Below, piece by piece: positions 49,172 to 58,064 of a DNA stretch of 64,000 nucleotides. Origin of the DNA: Kribbella sp. NBC_00382 (lineage in GTDB: Bacteria; Actinomycetota; Actinomycetes; Propionibacteriales; Kribbellaceae). The position numbers and the translations under genes are program-made. The stretch covers positions 7,130,001 to 7,194,000 of the forward strand of contig NZ_CP107954.1 in assembly GCF_036067295.1 (NCBI RefSeq), read 5' to 3'. Each line of letters starts with the position of its first letter. Position 1 is the stretch's first letter. A model generated the notes under the pieces. That model searched no databases and was not told the DNA's origin. It saw nothing but the letters and a program-made list of their open reading frames with translations.

Positions 49172-50347
49172 ATGTCTACCCCAGCTGGCGTGCGTGATCG
49201 GCGGATGTGGCCGCTGTATGCGGCGGGGTTCACCACGGCGTTCGGCGCGCATGCGGTGGCGGCGAACCTCGGAGCATTCTCCGACGATGCGGTGAATTCG
49301 CTGCTGACGTTGGGGATTCTGCTCGCTCTGTACGACGGTGCCGAGGTGTTGCTGAAGCCGGTGTTCGGCACGATCGCGGACCGCATCGGCGCGCGGCCGG
49401 TGCTGATCGCTGGGTTGGTGGGCTTCGCGATCGCGTCAGGGCTCTATGCGGTTGCCGACAGCCCGCGATGGCTGTGGGTGGCTCGGCTCGGGCAGGGGGC
49501 GGCTGCGTCGGCGTTCTCTCCGGCCGCCTCGGCGTTGGTTGCCCGGCTCAACCCAGCGGCCAAGCACGGACGGGCGTTCGGTAGCTACGGCTTCTACAAG
49601 AGCATCGGCTACACGCTCGGACCGCTGCTCGGCGGAGCCTTGGTGTGGCTGGGTGGATTCCGCTTGTTGTTTGCGGTGATGACCGTTCTCGCCCTGGTCG
49701 CGGCCGGTTGGGCGCTGTTGGCCGTACCGGCTCTACCGCCGCTGCCGCGGACCCGGCAGACAGTGATCGACCTGGCTCGGCGGATCGCTGACCCCGGTGT
49801 TCCTGCGCCCGACCGCTGCGCTGGCGGCGCGACCGCAGCGTTGTCGGTCGGGGTCGGGTTCCTTCCGGTGACGGGCGCGGCAGATGGTTTGGGCACGATC
49901 GCCACCGGAGCCGCGGTTTCGGTACTGGCTGCGACGGCTGCCATCGTCCAGCCCCGCGCAGGCCGCGCTCTGGACAACGGACGCCTCAGCACCCGGACCG
50001 GTCTCACAGTCGGTCTCCTCGTCACAGCTGCCGGCCTGGCCTGCGCCGCTCTTCCCGGCGTCGCCGCTGTACTCGGCGCCGCGCTGTTGATCGGCGCCGG
50101 TACGGGTCTGATCACCCCGTTGGGATTCGCCGCCCTGGCAGCCTCGACCGAGCAAGCCCGCCTCGGCCAGACCATGGGCACCGCAGAACTCGGCCGCGAA
50201 CTCGGCGACGCAGGCGGACCGCTCCTCGTCGCCGGAGTCGCCACCGCGGCAACCCTCGGCTACGGCTATGCCGCGCTCGCGATCGTCCTCGCCGCCGGAC
50301 CCGTCATCGGTTTGCTGGTCCGGAAGCGACCTTCCCGTCCCAGCTAG
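49172..50347 (+). CDS. MFS transporter, with probable pair of compensating frameshifts
   Basis: 391 residues from ATG 49172 (a GTG at 49169 is alternative). Twelve helices; the A-motif region TIADRIGARPVLIAGL and a second-half VQPRAGRAL are as in MFS drug-efflux proteins. Around residues 206-222 the protein reads DPGVPAPDRCAGGATAALS. Shifting frame between about 49791 and 49830 gives PVFLRPTAALAA, a better match to a normal MFS seventh helix start. That is a one-base gain followed by a two-base gain, total three. The reading frame survives but this stretch is scrambled. It may be a sequencing error or a real tolerated change. The 3' end overlaps the DUF2231 gene by 44 bases. Confidence 0.85.
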   Translation: MSTPAGVRDRRMWPLYAAGFTTAFGAHAVAANLGAFSDDAVNSLLTLGILLALYDGAEVLLKPVFGTIADRIGARPVLIAGLVGFAIASGLYAVADSPRWLWVARLGQGAAASAFSPAASALVARLNPAAKHGRAFGSYGFYKSIGYTLGPLLGGALVWLGGFRLLFAVMTVLALVAAGWALLAVPALPPLPRTRQTVIDLARRIADPGVPAPDRCAGGATAALSVGVGFLPVTGAADGLGTIATGAAVSVLAATAAIVQPRAGRALDNGRLSTRTGLTVGLLVTAAGLACAALPGVAAVLGAALLIGAGTGLITPLGFAALAASTEQARLGQTMGTAELGRELGDAGGPLLVAGVATAATLGYGYAALAIVLAAGPVIGLLVRKRPSRPS

Positions 50348-50888
50348 CCTTCGCTCCTGAGTCGCCGATCCGGTACACGTCGTACACCGCGACACCGCCT
50401 GCGACGATCGACAGCACCGCGATCACGACCGTCGCCGCCATCGAGGCCGGGGCGAGGAACGTACGCCGCCCGGTCGCCGATCGGGTCAGCGTGGCGGTGC
50501 CCACCTGCGTGTTTCCGGACTCGTCGAGAACCGGAGCGGCACCGGCAGCGGGCTCTGCCGGGTAGCTGAGCTCTCGGCCACGCCACCAGACCACCAGCGC
50601 CATCACCCCGACCCCGATGGCCACGACGAGAGCCGTGTCTCCGAGCTCGGTGTGAGCCCGGACCAGTGCGGTGGACGCGACGCGATGCTCCAGCCATTCA
50701 CCGGCACTGGTGGTGATCGGCACCAGCGCGACGACCACGACGGACAGGATGGCGTTCGGTCCGGCGAGGCGCCTGCGGGCCGGCGCCCAGACGGCGGTGA
50801 GCATCAAAAGCAGCGCGGACAGCGGAAGCAGCACGACAATCGCATGCACCAGCAAGACGTGCGCGGGCAACCCGTTGACGGTCGTCAT
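50304..50888 (-). CDS. DUF2231 membrane protein
   Basis: 194 residues with four helices, starting GLPAHVLLVHAIVVLLPLSALLLML, the opening of DUF2231 with its conserved His residues (PAHVLLVHA, possible heme/metal ligands), then TSAGEWLEHRV. A fourth helix lies near the C-terminus. DUF2231 proteins often accompany redox or heme systems. It is separated by 85 bases from the FMN-binding gene and has its own copy of the regulator box, so it probably belongs to the same regulon. Confidence 0.88.
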   Translation of the reverse strand: MTTVNGLPAHVLLVHAIVVLLPLSALLLMLTAVWAPARRRLAGPNAILSVVVVALVPITTSAGEWLEHRVASTALVRAHTELGDTALVVAIGVGVMALVVWWRGRELSYPAEPAAGAAPVLDESGNTQVGTATLTRSATGRRTFLAPASMAATVVIAVLSIVAGGVAVYDVYRIGDSGAKASWDGKVASGPANR

Positions 50889-50953
50889 CTAGGCATCTCC
50901 TCGAGAGGGTGAAGCTCGGCTTGGTCGGCATCGGGACCCGAGCATGCCGGTGC

Positions 50954-50973
50954 ATTCTTAGTGCTTTCTTGGA
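50954..50973. promoter_or_regulatory. Response-regulator box ahead of DUF2231
   Basis: Minus-strand TCCAAGAAAGCACTAAGAAT, 66-85 bases before the DUF2231 start. It matches the box at 53476 at 16 of 20 positions, with AAG repeated at 11-base spacing as OmpR-family sites do. Confidence 0.65.
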
Positions 50974-51426
50974 TCACTTGCCGAGATGGGCCGCGTCCAG
51001 GGCCGACTGCAGCGAGCGGCGGCAGCCGTCGGAGGTAAAGGTGGCGCCGGAGACGGTGTCGATGGTGGCGCTCTGGGCGCTGATTGCCTCCCGTTGGAGG
51101 ATCGGCAGGGCGAAGCCGCTGATCGCCCGGTCGCGGTCGCCGCCGGACGGAGCGGCAAGGGTCTTGACCGCGGTGATCCGGGACGAGCTGATCGTCACCT
51201 GGACCTGCACGGGCCCGTAGCGGGTCAGCGCGGACTGGCCGTTGACCACGGTCGTCGCCCGTCCGCCGTGCCCCGCCGGCGCGGTACTGACGATTCCCGC
51301 TGAAGCTGCGGGCGCTGCCGGGCCGGCGACCCGGTTGGTACTGGTCGGGTACAGGAAGAGCAGGCCGAGTGTCGCGGTCGTCGCGCCAAGCACGATGCTG
51401 TTCCGCCGCAGATGCCCGGCTCTCAC
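50974..51426 (-). CDS. FMN-binding domain protein, secreted/anchored, ApbE substrate
   Basis: 150 residues. An N-terminal hydrophobic segment (about 10-27) anchors it outside the membrane. The FMN_bind domain ends with DTVSGATFTSDG, the covalent flavinylation motif in which Thr129 would carry FMN. Cys replaces the usual Tyr after SDG. It overlaps the next FMN-binding gene by four bases, so the two are translated together. Confidence 0.9.
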   Translation of the reverse strand: MRAGHLRRNSIVLGATTATLGLLFLYPTSTNRVAGPAAPAASAGIVSTAPAGHGGRATTVVNGQSALTRYGPVQVQVTISSSRITAVKTLAAPSGGDRDRAISGFALPILQREAISAQSATIDTVSGATFTSDGCRRSLQSALDAAHLGK

Positions 51427-51986
51427 AGCGCACCGGCTCGATGAGCGGCGTCCAACGCCGACTGCAATGACTGGCGATAACCGTCGGACGTGAACGTCGC
51501 GCCGGACACCGCGTCGATGTGCGCCGACTGGGCGGCGACCACTTCACGATCCAGCACCGGTACGGCGTACGCGTTGATCTCGTCGGTCGTCCCGTCGCCT
51601 TGCGGATGCTCGATCGCCTGCGCCCGCTTGATCCGCCCGTGCTGCACGGTGATCCGCACCCGGACCGGCCCGTACTGCGTATCGACGAGCTCACCCTGGA
51701 AGCCGACAGCAGCCGCCGTCGCGCTCGGCGTCGGCTTCTTCGGGGCACTCGGGGTGGGGGAACCGGCCGGGAGGCGCGGAGCCACCGTCGGCGTCGGGGA
51801 CGGCCGGACACCGACGTGCCGCGGCCTCCCGGCCGGCGTACTGGTCGACGAATGCGTCGATGAGGGGGGCGACGAGTGGGTCGACGAGCTGGACGGCGTA
51901 CCGGACGGCTGCGCACCGGCCCGCAATCCCAACCCCACCACGGCAAGCGTGGCGACCGACATCGTCCGGACGACACCGCGTCTCAT
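51423..51986 (-). CDS. FMN-binding domain protein with long Pro/Ser/Thr linker, ApbE substrate
   Basis: 187 residues from ATG 51986 with AGGAGG seven bases upstream; the longer frame to 52385 overlaps the reductase. It has a signal-like helix (7-24), then about 70 low-complexity Ser/Thr/Pro residues likely spanning the wall, then an FMN_bind domain with DAVSGATFTSDGY (Thr164 as flavin site). The two FMN_bind domains are closely related to each other, suggesting tandem duplication. Confidence 0.9.
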   Translation of the reverse strand: MRRGVVRTMSVATLAVVGLGLRAGAQPSGTPSSSSTHSSPPSSTHSSTSTPAGRPRHVGVRPSPTPTVAPRLPAGSPTPSAPKKPTPSATAAAVGFQGELVDTQYGPVRVRITVQHGRIKRAQAIEHPQGDGTTDEINAYAVPVLDREVVAAQSAHIDAVSGATFTSDGYRQSLQSALDAAHRAGAL

Positions 51987-52005
51987 CGGCCGTCCTCCTG
52001 ATCGT

Positions 52006-53412
52006 TCACCACGAGAACCTCTCCTGGTGCAATTGTTCCGTGGGGAGCCCGGCCGCCAGCGCCGCCGCACAGACCGCGTCCATCCAGGGATCCGGGCCGC
52101 AGACGAACACGTCGTACCCTTCGATCCCCGGCACCAGGCTCCGCAGAGCGTCGGCATCGGACCAGTTCGCCGCACTCTGTGGCAGCCACGACGGCCGGTC
52201 ACGCAAGCGTGGCCCGAGGACGTAGTGCAGCTCGATTCCCCGCCGGGCGGCCAGTTCGTCGAGCTCGGCGCCGAAGACCAGATCCTCCGCGGCATGCGCG
52301 CGGTAGACCAGGACGGCGTCGCCAGGGGCGTAGTCGAGCCCTTCCAGCAACGACCGCAGCGGCGTGATACCGATGCCGCAGGCAAGCATCGCGACCTTCG
52401 AGGTGACCCGGTGCTCGCCGGTCAGCCGGCCGTACGGACCCTCGATCAGCACCTTGGTGCCCGGCCGCAACCAGGCCAGCCGGCGACTGCTGTCCCCTGC
52501 CTCCTTGGCGGTCACCCGGAGCTGCCGCGGCGACGGCGTCGCCGACAGCGAGTAGGGGTTGCCCCGCGACCATCCCGCTCCGTCCAGGAACCGGAACACG
52601 AAGTACTGGCCAGCCATGGCCGGCAGCCGGTGCAGACCCCGCCCGGTGAGATGGACCGAGACCACGTCCGGGCTCTCCCGCACTACCGAGCTGACCGTGA
52701 TGCCGTGCCGCAGCGAGCGCCACAGCGGGAGCCCGAGCCGATAGACGACCACAGCCACCAGCGCCATCGCATAGACGGACCACCAGTAGACCCGCGCGAG
52801 CGAGGAGGTGGCGAAGTCGGCCCCGGTCCAGATCTCGTGCGGTACGGACAGTCCGACACCCACGTAGGCGTACAGGTGCAGGAGATGCCACGACTCGTAT
52901 CGCAGCTTCCGGCGAGCCACTCGCACTGACGTGACGACGACGGCGGTCAGCGCGATGGCGGCGGCAACGGCGAGCAGCATTCCGCCGTACGAGGTGGTGG
53001 CGCTCCAGGTCTCGTGCAGCAGGTCGTTGTGGTCGCGCAGCGTGTAGCCGATCAGGATCAGCGCGACGTGCAGCATCAGCAGGTTGAACGACGCGAACCC
53101 CACCAGCCGATGCCGGCGGGCCAGCTCGTCCTGGCCGTAGCTGCGCTCGATGATCGGAACCCGCGCCATCAGGATCACCTGGATCAGCAGCAGGTCCGCC
53201 GCGACCAGTCCGGTGATCCGGCCGAGTGAGGTGAACAGATCGGCCGGGCCGGCGGCGAGCAGCTGGGCACCACGCCCGGAGAGCCAGAGCGCGATCACGA
53301 TCAGCGCGCTTGCCCAGCAGGCGATCCCCACGACATCGCGCCACCAGCGCGGAGTCCGGCGGGTCCGGCGGCGGGTGTGTGCTGCGCGCGCAGGGCTCAG
53401 CAGGGAGGTCAT
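52006..53412 (-). CDS. Ferric-reductase-like transmembrane flavocytochrome
   Basis: 468 residues from MTSLLSPARAAH; frame continues to 53580 without support. Six to seven membrane helices (about 30-240) with His pairs likely to ligate two hemes (RRHRLVGFASFNLLMLHVALIL and RYESWHLLHLYAYVGVGLSVPHEIW), then an FAD/NAD ferredoxin-reductase-like domain with GNPYSLSATPS, CGIGITPLRSLLE and CGPDPWMDAV. It takes electrons from cytoplasmic NAD(P)H across the membrane. The next genes encode FMN_bind proteins, its likely electron acceptors. A regulator box lies 64-83 bases before its start. Confidence 0.92.
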   Translation of the reverse strand: MTSLLSPARAAHTRRRTRRTPRWWRDVVGIACWASALIVIALWLSGRGAQLLAAGPADLFTSLGRITGLVAADLLLIQVILMARVPIIERSYGQDELARRHRLVGFASFNLLMLHVALILIGYTLRDHNDLLHETWSATTSYGGMLLAVAAAIALTAVVVTSVRVARRKLRYESWHLLHLYAYVGVGLSVPHEIWTGADFATSSLARVYWWSVYAMALVAVVVYRLGLPLWRSLRHGITVSSVVRESPDVVSVHLTGRGLHRLPAMAGQYFVFRFLDGAGWSRGNPYSLSATPSPRQLRVTAKEAGDSSRRLAWLRPGTKVLIEGPYGRLTGEHRVTSKVAMLACGIGITPLRSLLEGLDYAPGDAVLVYRAHAAEDLVFGAELDELAARRGIELHYVLGPRLRDRPSWLPQSAANWSDADALRSLVPGIEGYDVFVCGPDPWMDAVCAAALAAGLPTEQLHQERFSW

Positions 53413-53475
53413 CGGGACAACTGCCGGTCGTTCACTGCGGCTCCATCGGGTCGGATACCCCGAGGATGCGCCGGG

Positions 53476-53495
53476 ATTCTTAGCCGTTCCTTGGA
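53476..53495. promoter_or_regulatory. Response-regulator box ahead of the flavocytochrome operon
   Basis: Minus-strand TCCAAGGAACGGCTAAGAAT, overlapping the end of the kinase gene and 64-83 bases before the reductase start. Near-identical to the box at 50954. Confidence 0.65.
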
Positions 53496-54703
53496 ACTGC
53501 GGGAAGAACGAGCTCGAAGGCCGCTCCGGCATCACTCCGGACCAACCGGAGCTGGCCGCCATGACGGTTCGCCACGTCATGGGTCAGGGCGAGACCGAGA
53601 CCGTAGTGCGCCCGGCCGGAGCGATGTCCGCCGGAGTCGAACCTGCGCAGTACCCGCTCCGCGTCCTCAGGCCGGATCCCCGGCCCGGTATCGCTCACCA
53701 GCAGCACCGCGTCCCGCCCCGCCCGCCGGACAGCCACTCGTACCTCTCCCCCGTCCGGCGTGTGGTCGATCGCGTTGTCGACAAGGGCCAGGACTGCCCG
53801 CCGCAACGCGCTAGGCGATCCGAGGACGGTGCAGTCCTCGTCCGTCGCGCCATGCAAGAGAGTGACTCCGGCTGCCGTGGCATGGGCTCGTGCACTGTCG
53901 GCCACCGAGCCGGCCAACCGGTTCAGATCAACCGGCTCGCGACTCTCCTCACTGCGCGGATCGGCCGCCACCAGAAGGTCCTCGACCACCTCGCCCAGCC
54001 GTTGCGTGTCCAGGACGACACCACGCGAGTCCCGCAGTACTTCCTCGCTCAACTCGCTGCGCTGCAAGGCGCGATCCAGTACCTGGGCTCGAGTGCTCAG
54101 CAGCGTCAGCGGTGTGCGCAACTCATGACCCGCGTCGGCGACGAAAGCACGCTGCAGGGCAAGCGCCTGCGCGAGCGGCCGAACCGCCCGCCGCCCCAAA
54201 AGAACGCCGAGCAGCGCCGCGAACACCAGTCCGACGAGAGTCGCGAACCCCATCGCCTGCAGCAATCTCGCCCGCTGCTCATGCGCCGCCGTGAGGTCGA
54301 GAACGGCCTGGATCGGCCGCCCGTCGCGCCGCACGGTGGCGATCCTGTACTCCGCTTCGTCGTCCTCCCGCACGTTCGTCAACTGCGCCGCCGCACCCGC
54401 CGTACCGCGCAACCCGGCCAGCGCCCCGTCCAGCTCGTCGGGCAGGCCGGGCGACTTCTCCAGCCCCTTCGCGGTGTCCATCACCAACCAGATCCCCGAC
54501 GGTGGATCCCCAACGTCGTCAGCGGTGCGCAACGTGTTCCGCAGCAGGTCATCCGCCGCTCCGGCCTGGCCACGGACGACGACGATCGTCACCAGCACGA
54601 CCAGCAGCAGCATCGCCACCGCGACCAGCCCCGCCACGTGGATCGCGACCTCACGCGCGGCCCGGCGGACCAGCACCTGGTCGCCGATAGGACGCGCACT
54701 CAC
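53480..54703 (-). CDS. Sensor histidine kinase of the flavin electron-transfer locus
   Basis: 407 residues. Two helices flank an outside domain of about 110 residues (residues 45-155), then His in FVADAGHELRTPLTLLSTRAQ and HATPase motifs LVDNAIDHT, DTGPGIRPED and YGLGLALT. No HAMP is obvious. It overlaps the response-regulator gene by four bases. Confidence 0.92.
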   Translation of the reverse strand: MSARPIGDQVLVRRAAREVAIHVAGLVAVAMLLLVVLVTIVVVRGQAGAADDLLRNTLRTADDVGDPPSGIWLVMDTAKGLEKSPGLPDELDGALAGLRGTAGAAAQLTNVREDDEAEYRIATVRRDGRPIQAVLDLTAAHEQRARLLQAMGFATLVGLVFAALLGVLLGRRAVRPLAQALALQRAFVADAGHELRTPLTLLSTRAQVLDRALQRSELSEEVLRDSRGVVLDTQRLGEVVEDLLVAADPRSEESREPVDLNRLAGSVADSARAHATAAGVTLLHGATDEDCTVLGSPSALRRAVLALVDNAIDHTPDGGEVRVAVRRAGRDAVLLVSDTGPGIRPEDAERVLRRFDSGGHRSGRAHYGLGLALTHDVANRHGGQLRLVRSDAGAAFELVLPAVPRNG

Positions 54704-55356
54704 GAGCGACCCAGCCGGTACCCGAGCCCGCGGACCGTACTGATCACTCCACGGCCCAGCTTGCGCCGGCAGTAGTGCACATAGGTGTCGACCACCGTCT
54801 CGGACTCCGCCTCGTCGAAGACCCGCTCGAGCAAGTCGGCCCGGCTGAAGACCACCCCTGGCCGGGCCGCCAGCAACGCCAGCAGCGCCGACTCCCGCTC
54901 CGACAACTCGACCACGCCACCGTCAGTACGCCGTACCGTCCGCCCAGCCAGATCAAGCTGCCCACCCGGTACTGCGAGATGCTCCGCCCGGTCCGGATGC
55001 CGCCGGAGCAAGGCCCGCAACCGGGCCAGCAACTCGGTCAGCTCGAACGGTTTCGCAAGGTAGTCCTCCGCACCGGCGTCGAGCCCGTCCACTCGCTCTG
55101 CCGTACTACCGCGTGCCGACAGCACCAGGATCGGCGTGGTGATCCCACGGCTGCGCAACCGGGTGATCAGGTCGAGCCCCTCGATAGCCGGCAGCCCCCG
55201 ATCGACGATCATCACGTCGAACTCCTGACTCAACCCGAGATGCAGCCCGCGCTGCCCGTCCGGCGCCGCCGTCAGCACGTACCCCTCGTCACCGAGCACG
55301 CGCCCGAGCAGTCCGGCCAGGTCCTGGTCGTCCTCCACCAGCAGGAGCCGAGTCAT
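54700..55356 (-). CDS. OmpR-family response regulator of the flavin electron-transfer locus
   Basis: 218 residues from ATG 55356; frame open to 55467 overlaps ApbE. Receiver Asp52 in VMIVDRGLPA, Lys in YLAKPFEL, and a winged-helix domain (VELSERESALLALLAARPGVVFSRADLLERVFDEAES ... VVDTYVHYCRRKL). It is the likely binder of the TCCAAG/CTAAGAAT boxes. It overlaps apbE by four bases. Confidence 0.93.
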   Translation of the reverse strand: MTRLLLVEDDQDLAGLLGRVLGDEGYVLTAAPDGQRGLHLGLSQEFDVMIVDRGLPAIEGLDLITRLRSRGITTPILVLSARGSTAERVDGLDAGAEDYLAKPFELTELLARLRALLRRHPDRAEHLAVPGGQLDLAGRTVRRTDGGVVELSERESALLALLAARPGVVFSRADLLERVFDEAESETVVDTYVHYCRRKLGRGVISTVRGLGYRLGRS

Positions 55357-56132
55357 CCTGCGTCCCTCGGCGTAACGCTCGGCCAGGTGGGCATCGCCCG
55401 GACGGTGCCGTCGACATGCACCCCGAGCCCGGCGTAACCAGGCAGCAATGAGACAACCCGCGGCCACTCGTCATCGGCGACAAATGCCGCCGTAGCAAGC
55501 ACATCCGCCCACTCCAACGACGGCCCGGTCACCGAAACCGACGCCCAGCTGCCGACCACCGCTCCCCCACTCCGTGGATCGTAGAGATGGGCCCCACGCG
55601 CCGCCGTCCCACTCGTCGCGACCGCATTGCCACTACTACGCACAGTAGCCACTACAGCACCGGAATCAGCCGGATCCTGAATGCCAACGGTGAACGGCTC
55701 GCCACTCGGACAGATCACCACGACATCCCCACCGGCGTTGAGGCACCAATCGGCGCCGTCAACCTCAGCCAGCAATCTGCTCGCCCGCTCCGCGGCCCAC
55801 CCCTTCACCAGCCCCGACGGATCCCAGCCACCAGCCGGTGTCTCGGCATCGAAGAGGCCACCAGTCAGCTCACGCGCCCGCCGACACCGATCGGCCACCT
55901 CACGAACTACCGAAGAAGCTTCCTCCCAGCCCAGTTCCCCGCGCGCCAGCCGGCTCACCTCACTGTCCGGCCGGTACGTCGAAAAGGTCCCGTCGACCTC
56001 CCGCAACTCCCGGTAGACAGCTTGAACAGCGATGTCCGCAGCCGTGGTGGAAGCCACCGGGCCTCTGGCGAGCACGCTGATCGGCAGCCCCATCACCTGC
56101 TCGACCCAACTCCGTTTCTGCAGCGAGGACAC
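55353..56132 (-). CDS. apbE: ApbE-family FAD:protein FMN transferase
   Basis: 259 residues from GTG 56132 (an ATG lies 13 codons further in). ApbE motifs are clear: MGLPISVLARG, FSTYRPDSEVSRL, GGWDPSGLVKGWAAERA, NAGGDVVV, AVATSGTAARGAHLYDPRSG and SVSVTGPSLEWADVLATAAFV. It uses FAD to attach FMN covalently to Ser/Thr of FMN_bind proteins, here the two at 50974-51986. There is no lipoprotein signal, so attachment may occur before export, or another export route is used. Confidence 0.92.
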   Translation of the reverse strand: MSSLQKRSWVEQVMGLPISVLARGPVASTTAADIAVQAVYRELREVDGTFSTYRPDSEVSRLARGELGWEEASSVVREVADRCRRARELTGGLFDAETPAGGWDPSGLVKGWAAERASRLLAEVDGADWCLNAGGDVVVICPSGEPFTVGIQDPADSGAVVATVRSSGNAVATSGTAARGAHLYDPRSGGAVVGSWASVSVTGPSLEWADVLATAAFVADDEWPRVVSLLPGYAGLGVHVDGTVRAMPTWPSVTPRDAG

Positions 56133-56305
56133 GACGCAAAGGTACGTCGGCGAAACTGCCGGCCGTGGCAGCGCACGACCGGCGAATCGAAGGACTTTCG
56201 ACCCTTCCCTAGATCGTGACGGAGAGTCAGTATGTCCTTGGGGGGTCCGCGACAGCGGGCTCAAGGGGATGGACGGGTACGGCTGCGGCCAGGCCTGGGG
56301 GGCAG

Positions 56306-56974
56306 ATGACGACGATATTGGTGGTTGACGACGAGCCTGAGCTGGTCCGCTTCGTCCGGCGCGGACTCGAGGCCGAGGGGTACCAGGTGCTGACCGCGAC
56401 CGACGGTGCGGACGGCCTGCGGATGGCGCTGACCAAGAAGCCGGACCTGATGGTGCTCGACCTGAGGATGCCGGAGGTCGACGGCGAGGCCGTGATGGCC
56501 GGCGTGCTGGCCCGCTGCCCCGCCACCCGGATCCTGGTGCTGTCCGCGGCCGCGGACGTGCAGGCCCGGGTGCGCTGCCTGGAGCAGGGCGCCGTGGACA
56601 TCCTGGCCAAACCGTTCGCGATCCGGGAACTGCTGGCCAGGATCAGGTTCAGGCTGCGCGAGTCGACCGACCGGGACCCGGACGAGTTCATGCTCCGGGT
56701 CGGGCCGATCACGCTCGACGTCCGGACCCGGCGCCTGCGGGTGGACGGCGCCGAGGCGGCGCTGTCGGAGCGGGAGTTCCTGCTGATGCAGCACTTCATG
56801 CGCAAACCGGACCTGGTCTGCTCGCGCAGCGAGTTGCTCTCGGCCGTGTGGGGCTACGACTTCGACCCGGCGACGAACGTGGTGGACGTCTGCGTCCGCC
56901 GGCTGCGGGCGAAGATGACCAGGGACGTGATCCAGACGGTGCGCAATGTCGGTTATCAGCTTCAGATCGCGTGA
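56306..56974 (+). CDS. OmpR-family response regulator
   Basis: 222 residues from ATG 56306 with a GGGGGG ribosome site. Receiver Asp52 in VLDLRMPEVDG, Lys in LAKPFAI, winged-helix with EAALSEREFLLMQHFMRKPDLVCSRSELLSAVWGYDFDPATNVVDVCVRRLRAKM. It overlaps the downstream kinase gene by 29 bases. Possibly controls the copper locus on the other strand; unproven. Confidence 0.94.
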   Translation: MTTILVVDDEPELVRFVRRGLEAEGYQVLTATDGADGLRMALTKKPDLMVLDLRMPEVDGEAVMAGVLARCPATRILVLSAAADVQARVRCLEQGAVDILAKPFAIRELLARIRFRLRESTDRDPDEFMLRVGPITLDVRTRRLRVDGAEAALSEREFLLMQHFMRKPDLVCSRSELLSAVWGYDFDPATNVVDVCVRRLRAKMTRDVIQTVRNVGYQLQIA

Positions 56975-58064
56975 CGCCGGCGTCGCGGGCTGGTTCCCGC
57001 GGCTCGGGCGGGGCATGCTGCGGCCGCACTGGTACCGGTTGATCGACGCCCTGCTCGCCGTCTTCGTGCTGGCGATGCTGGTCGCGATGAACCTGATGAT
57101 CGAGCGTGAGGTGATCCCGTACCACCTGCTGTTCCTCGCCCTCACCTTGGTCTACGGCTTCCGGGTCTGGCCGTTGCGGCAGACCCTGCTGGTCACCTTC
57201 GCGATCACCGTGGTGACCGGCTGGATCCTGGTGGCGCACCAGATCCAGGACGGCAGCAGCCGGGCCGAGCTGGCCGAGGTCCCGTTGATGCCGATGCTGT
57301 TCCTGGCGATGGTCTGGCACGCACGCCGCCGGGTCGCCGCGCAGCAGCAGGTCGAGCTGATGGCCGAAGAGCGGTTGGCTCTGTTCGACCGGGAACGGCA
57401 GTTCTTCCGCGAGGCCTCGCATGCGATGCGCACCCCGGTGACCATCGCGCGCGGCCACCTCGAGCTGCTCGAGCCAGTGGTGAGCGGCGACGAGTCCCGG
57501 CAGGACCTTGCCATCGCGATGCGCCAGGTCGACCGGCTGTCCGCTTTGTCGACCCGCTTGCTGGCGCTGGCCAAGCTGGACTCGGGCAGAGCCGTCCGGC
57601 ACCAGGAACTCGACCTGAGCGGGTTCCTCGACCAGATCGGGAAGAACTGGCGTGACGGTGCCGACCGGGACTGGGTGGTCGGCCGGCTGCCGTCGATGCC
57701 GGCTCTCGCCGACCCGGTCTGGCTGGAGCTCGCCCTGGACGCGCTGATCGAGAACGCCGTGCACTTCACCGGCCCCGGCGACCGGATCAGGTTGTCCGGT
57801 GGCGTTTCCGGTCAGTGGTACGTGATCGCCGTCGCCGACTCCGGGCCGGGGATCCGGACCGAGGACCTGCCCCATGTCTTCGACCGGTTCTGGCACCGGC
57901 GCCCGCCGAACGCCCCGATGGGCAGCGGCCTGGGGCTGCCGATGGCGCAGGCCACCGCCAAGGCGCACGGTGGCCGGGTCAGCGCCTCGCGGGCACCTGA
58001 GGGCGGCGCCTTGTTCGAGCTCACCCTGCCACGTCAGCAGGACTCCGGTCCGGTGGAGGACTGA
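56946..58064 (+). CDS. Sensor histidine kinase without large sensor domain
   Basis: 372 residues from ATG 56946; a second start at 57015 has GGGCGGGG just before it. Three to four N-terminal helices (about 30-115) with very short loops, then His in FFREASHAMRTPVTIARG (Ala-Met instead of the usual Glu-Leu), and HATPase motifs ALIENAVHF, DSGPGIRTEDLPHVFDRFW and GSGLGLPMA. Its gene ends 44 bases into the convergent CopC-CopD gene. Confidence 0.9.
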   Translation: MSVISFRSRDAGVAGWFPRLGRGMLRPHWYRLIDALLAVFVLAMLVAMNLMIEREVIPYHLLFLALTLVYGFRVWPLRQTLLVTFAITVVTGWILVAHQIQDGSSRAELAEVPLMPMLFLAMVWHARRRVAAQQQVELMAEERLALFDRERQFFREASHAMRTPVTIARGHLELLEPVVSGDESRQDLAIAMRQVDRLSALSTRLLALAKLDSGRAVRHQELDLSGFLDQIGKNWRDGADRDWVVGRLPSMPALADPVWLELALDALIENAVHFTGPGDRIRLSGGVSGQWYVIAVADSGPGIRTEDLPHVFDRFWHRRPPNAPMGSGLGLPMAQATAKAHGGRVSASRAPEGGALFELTLPRQQDSGPVED

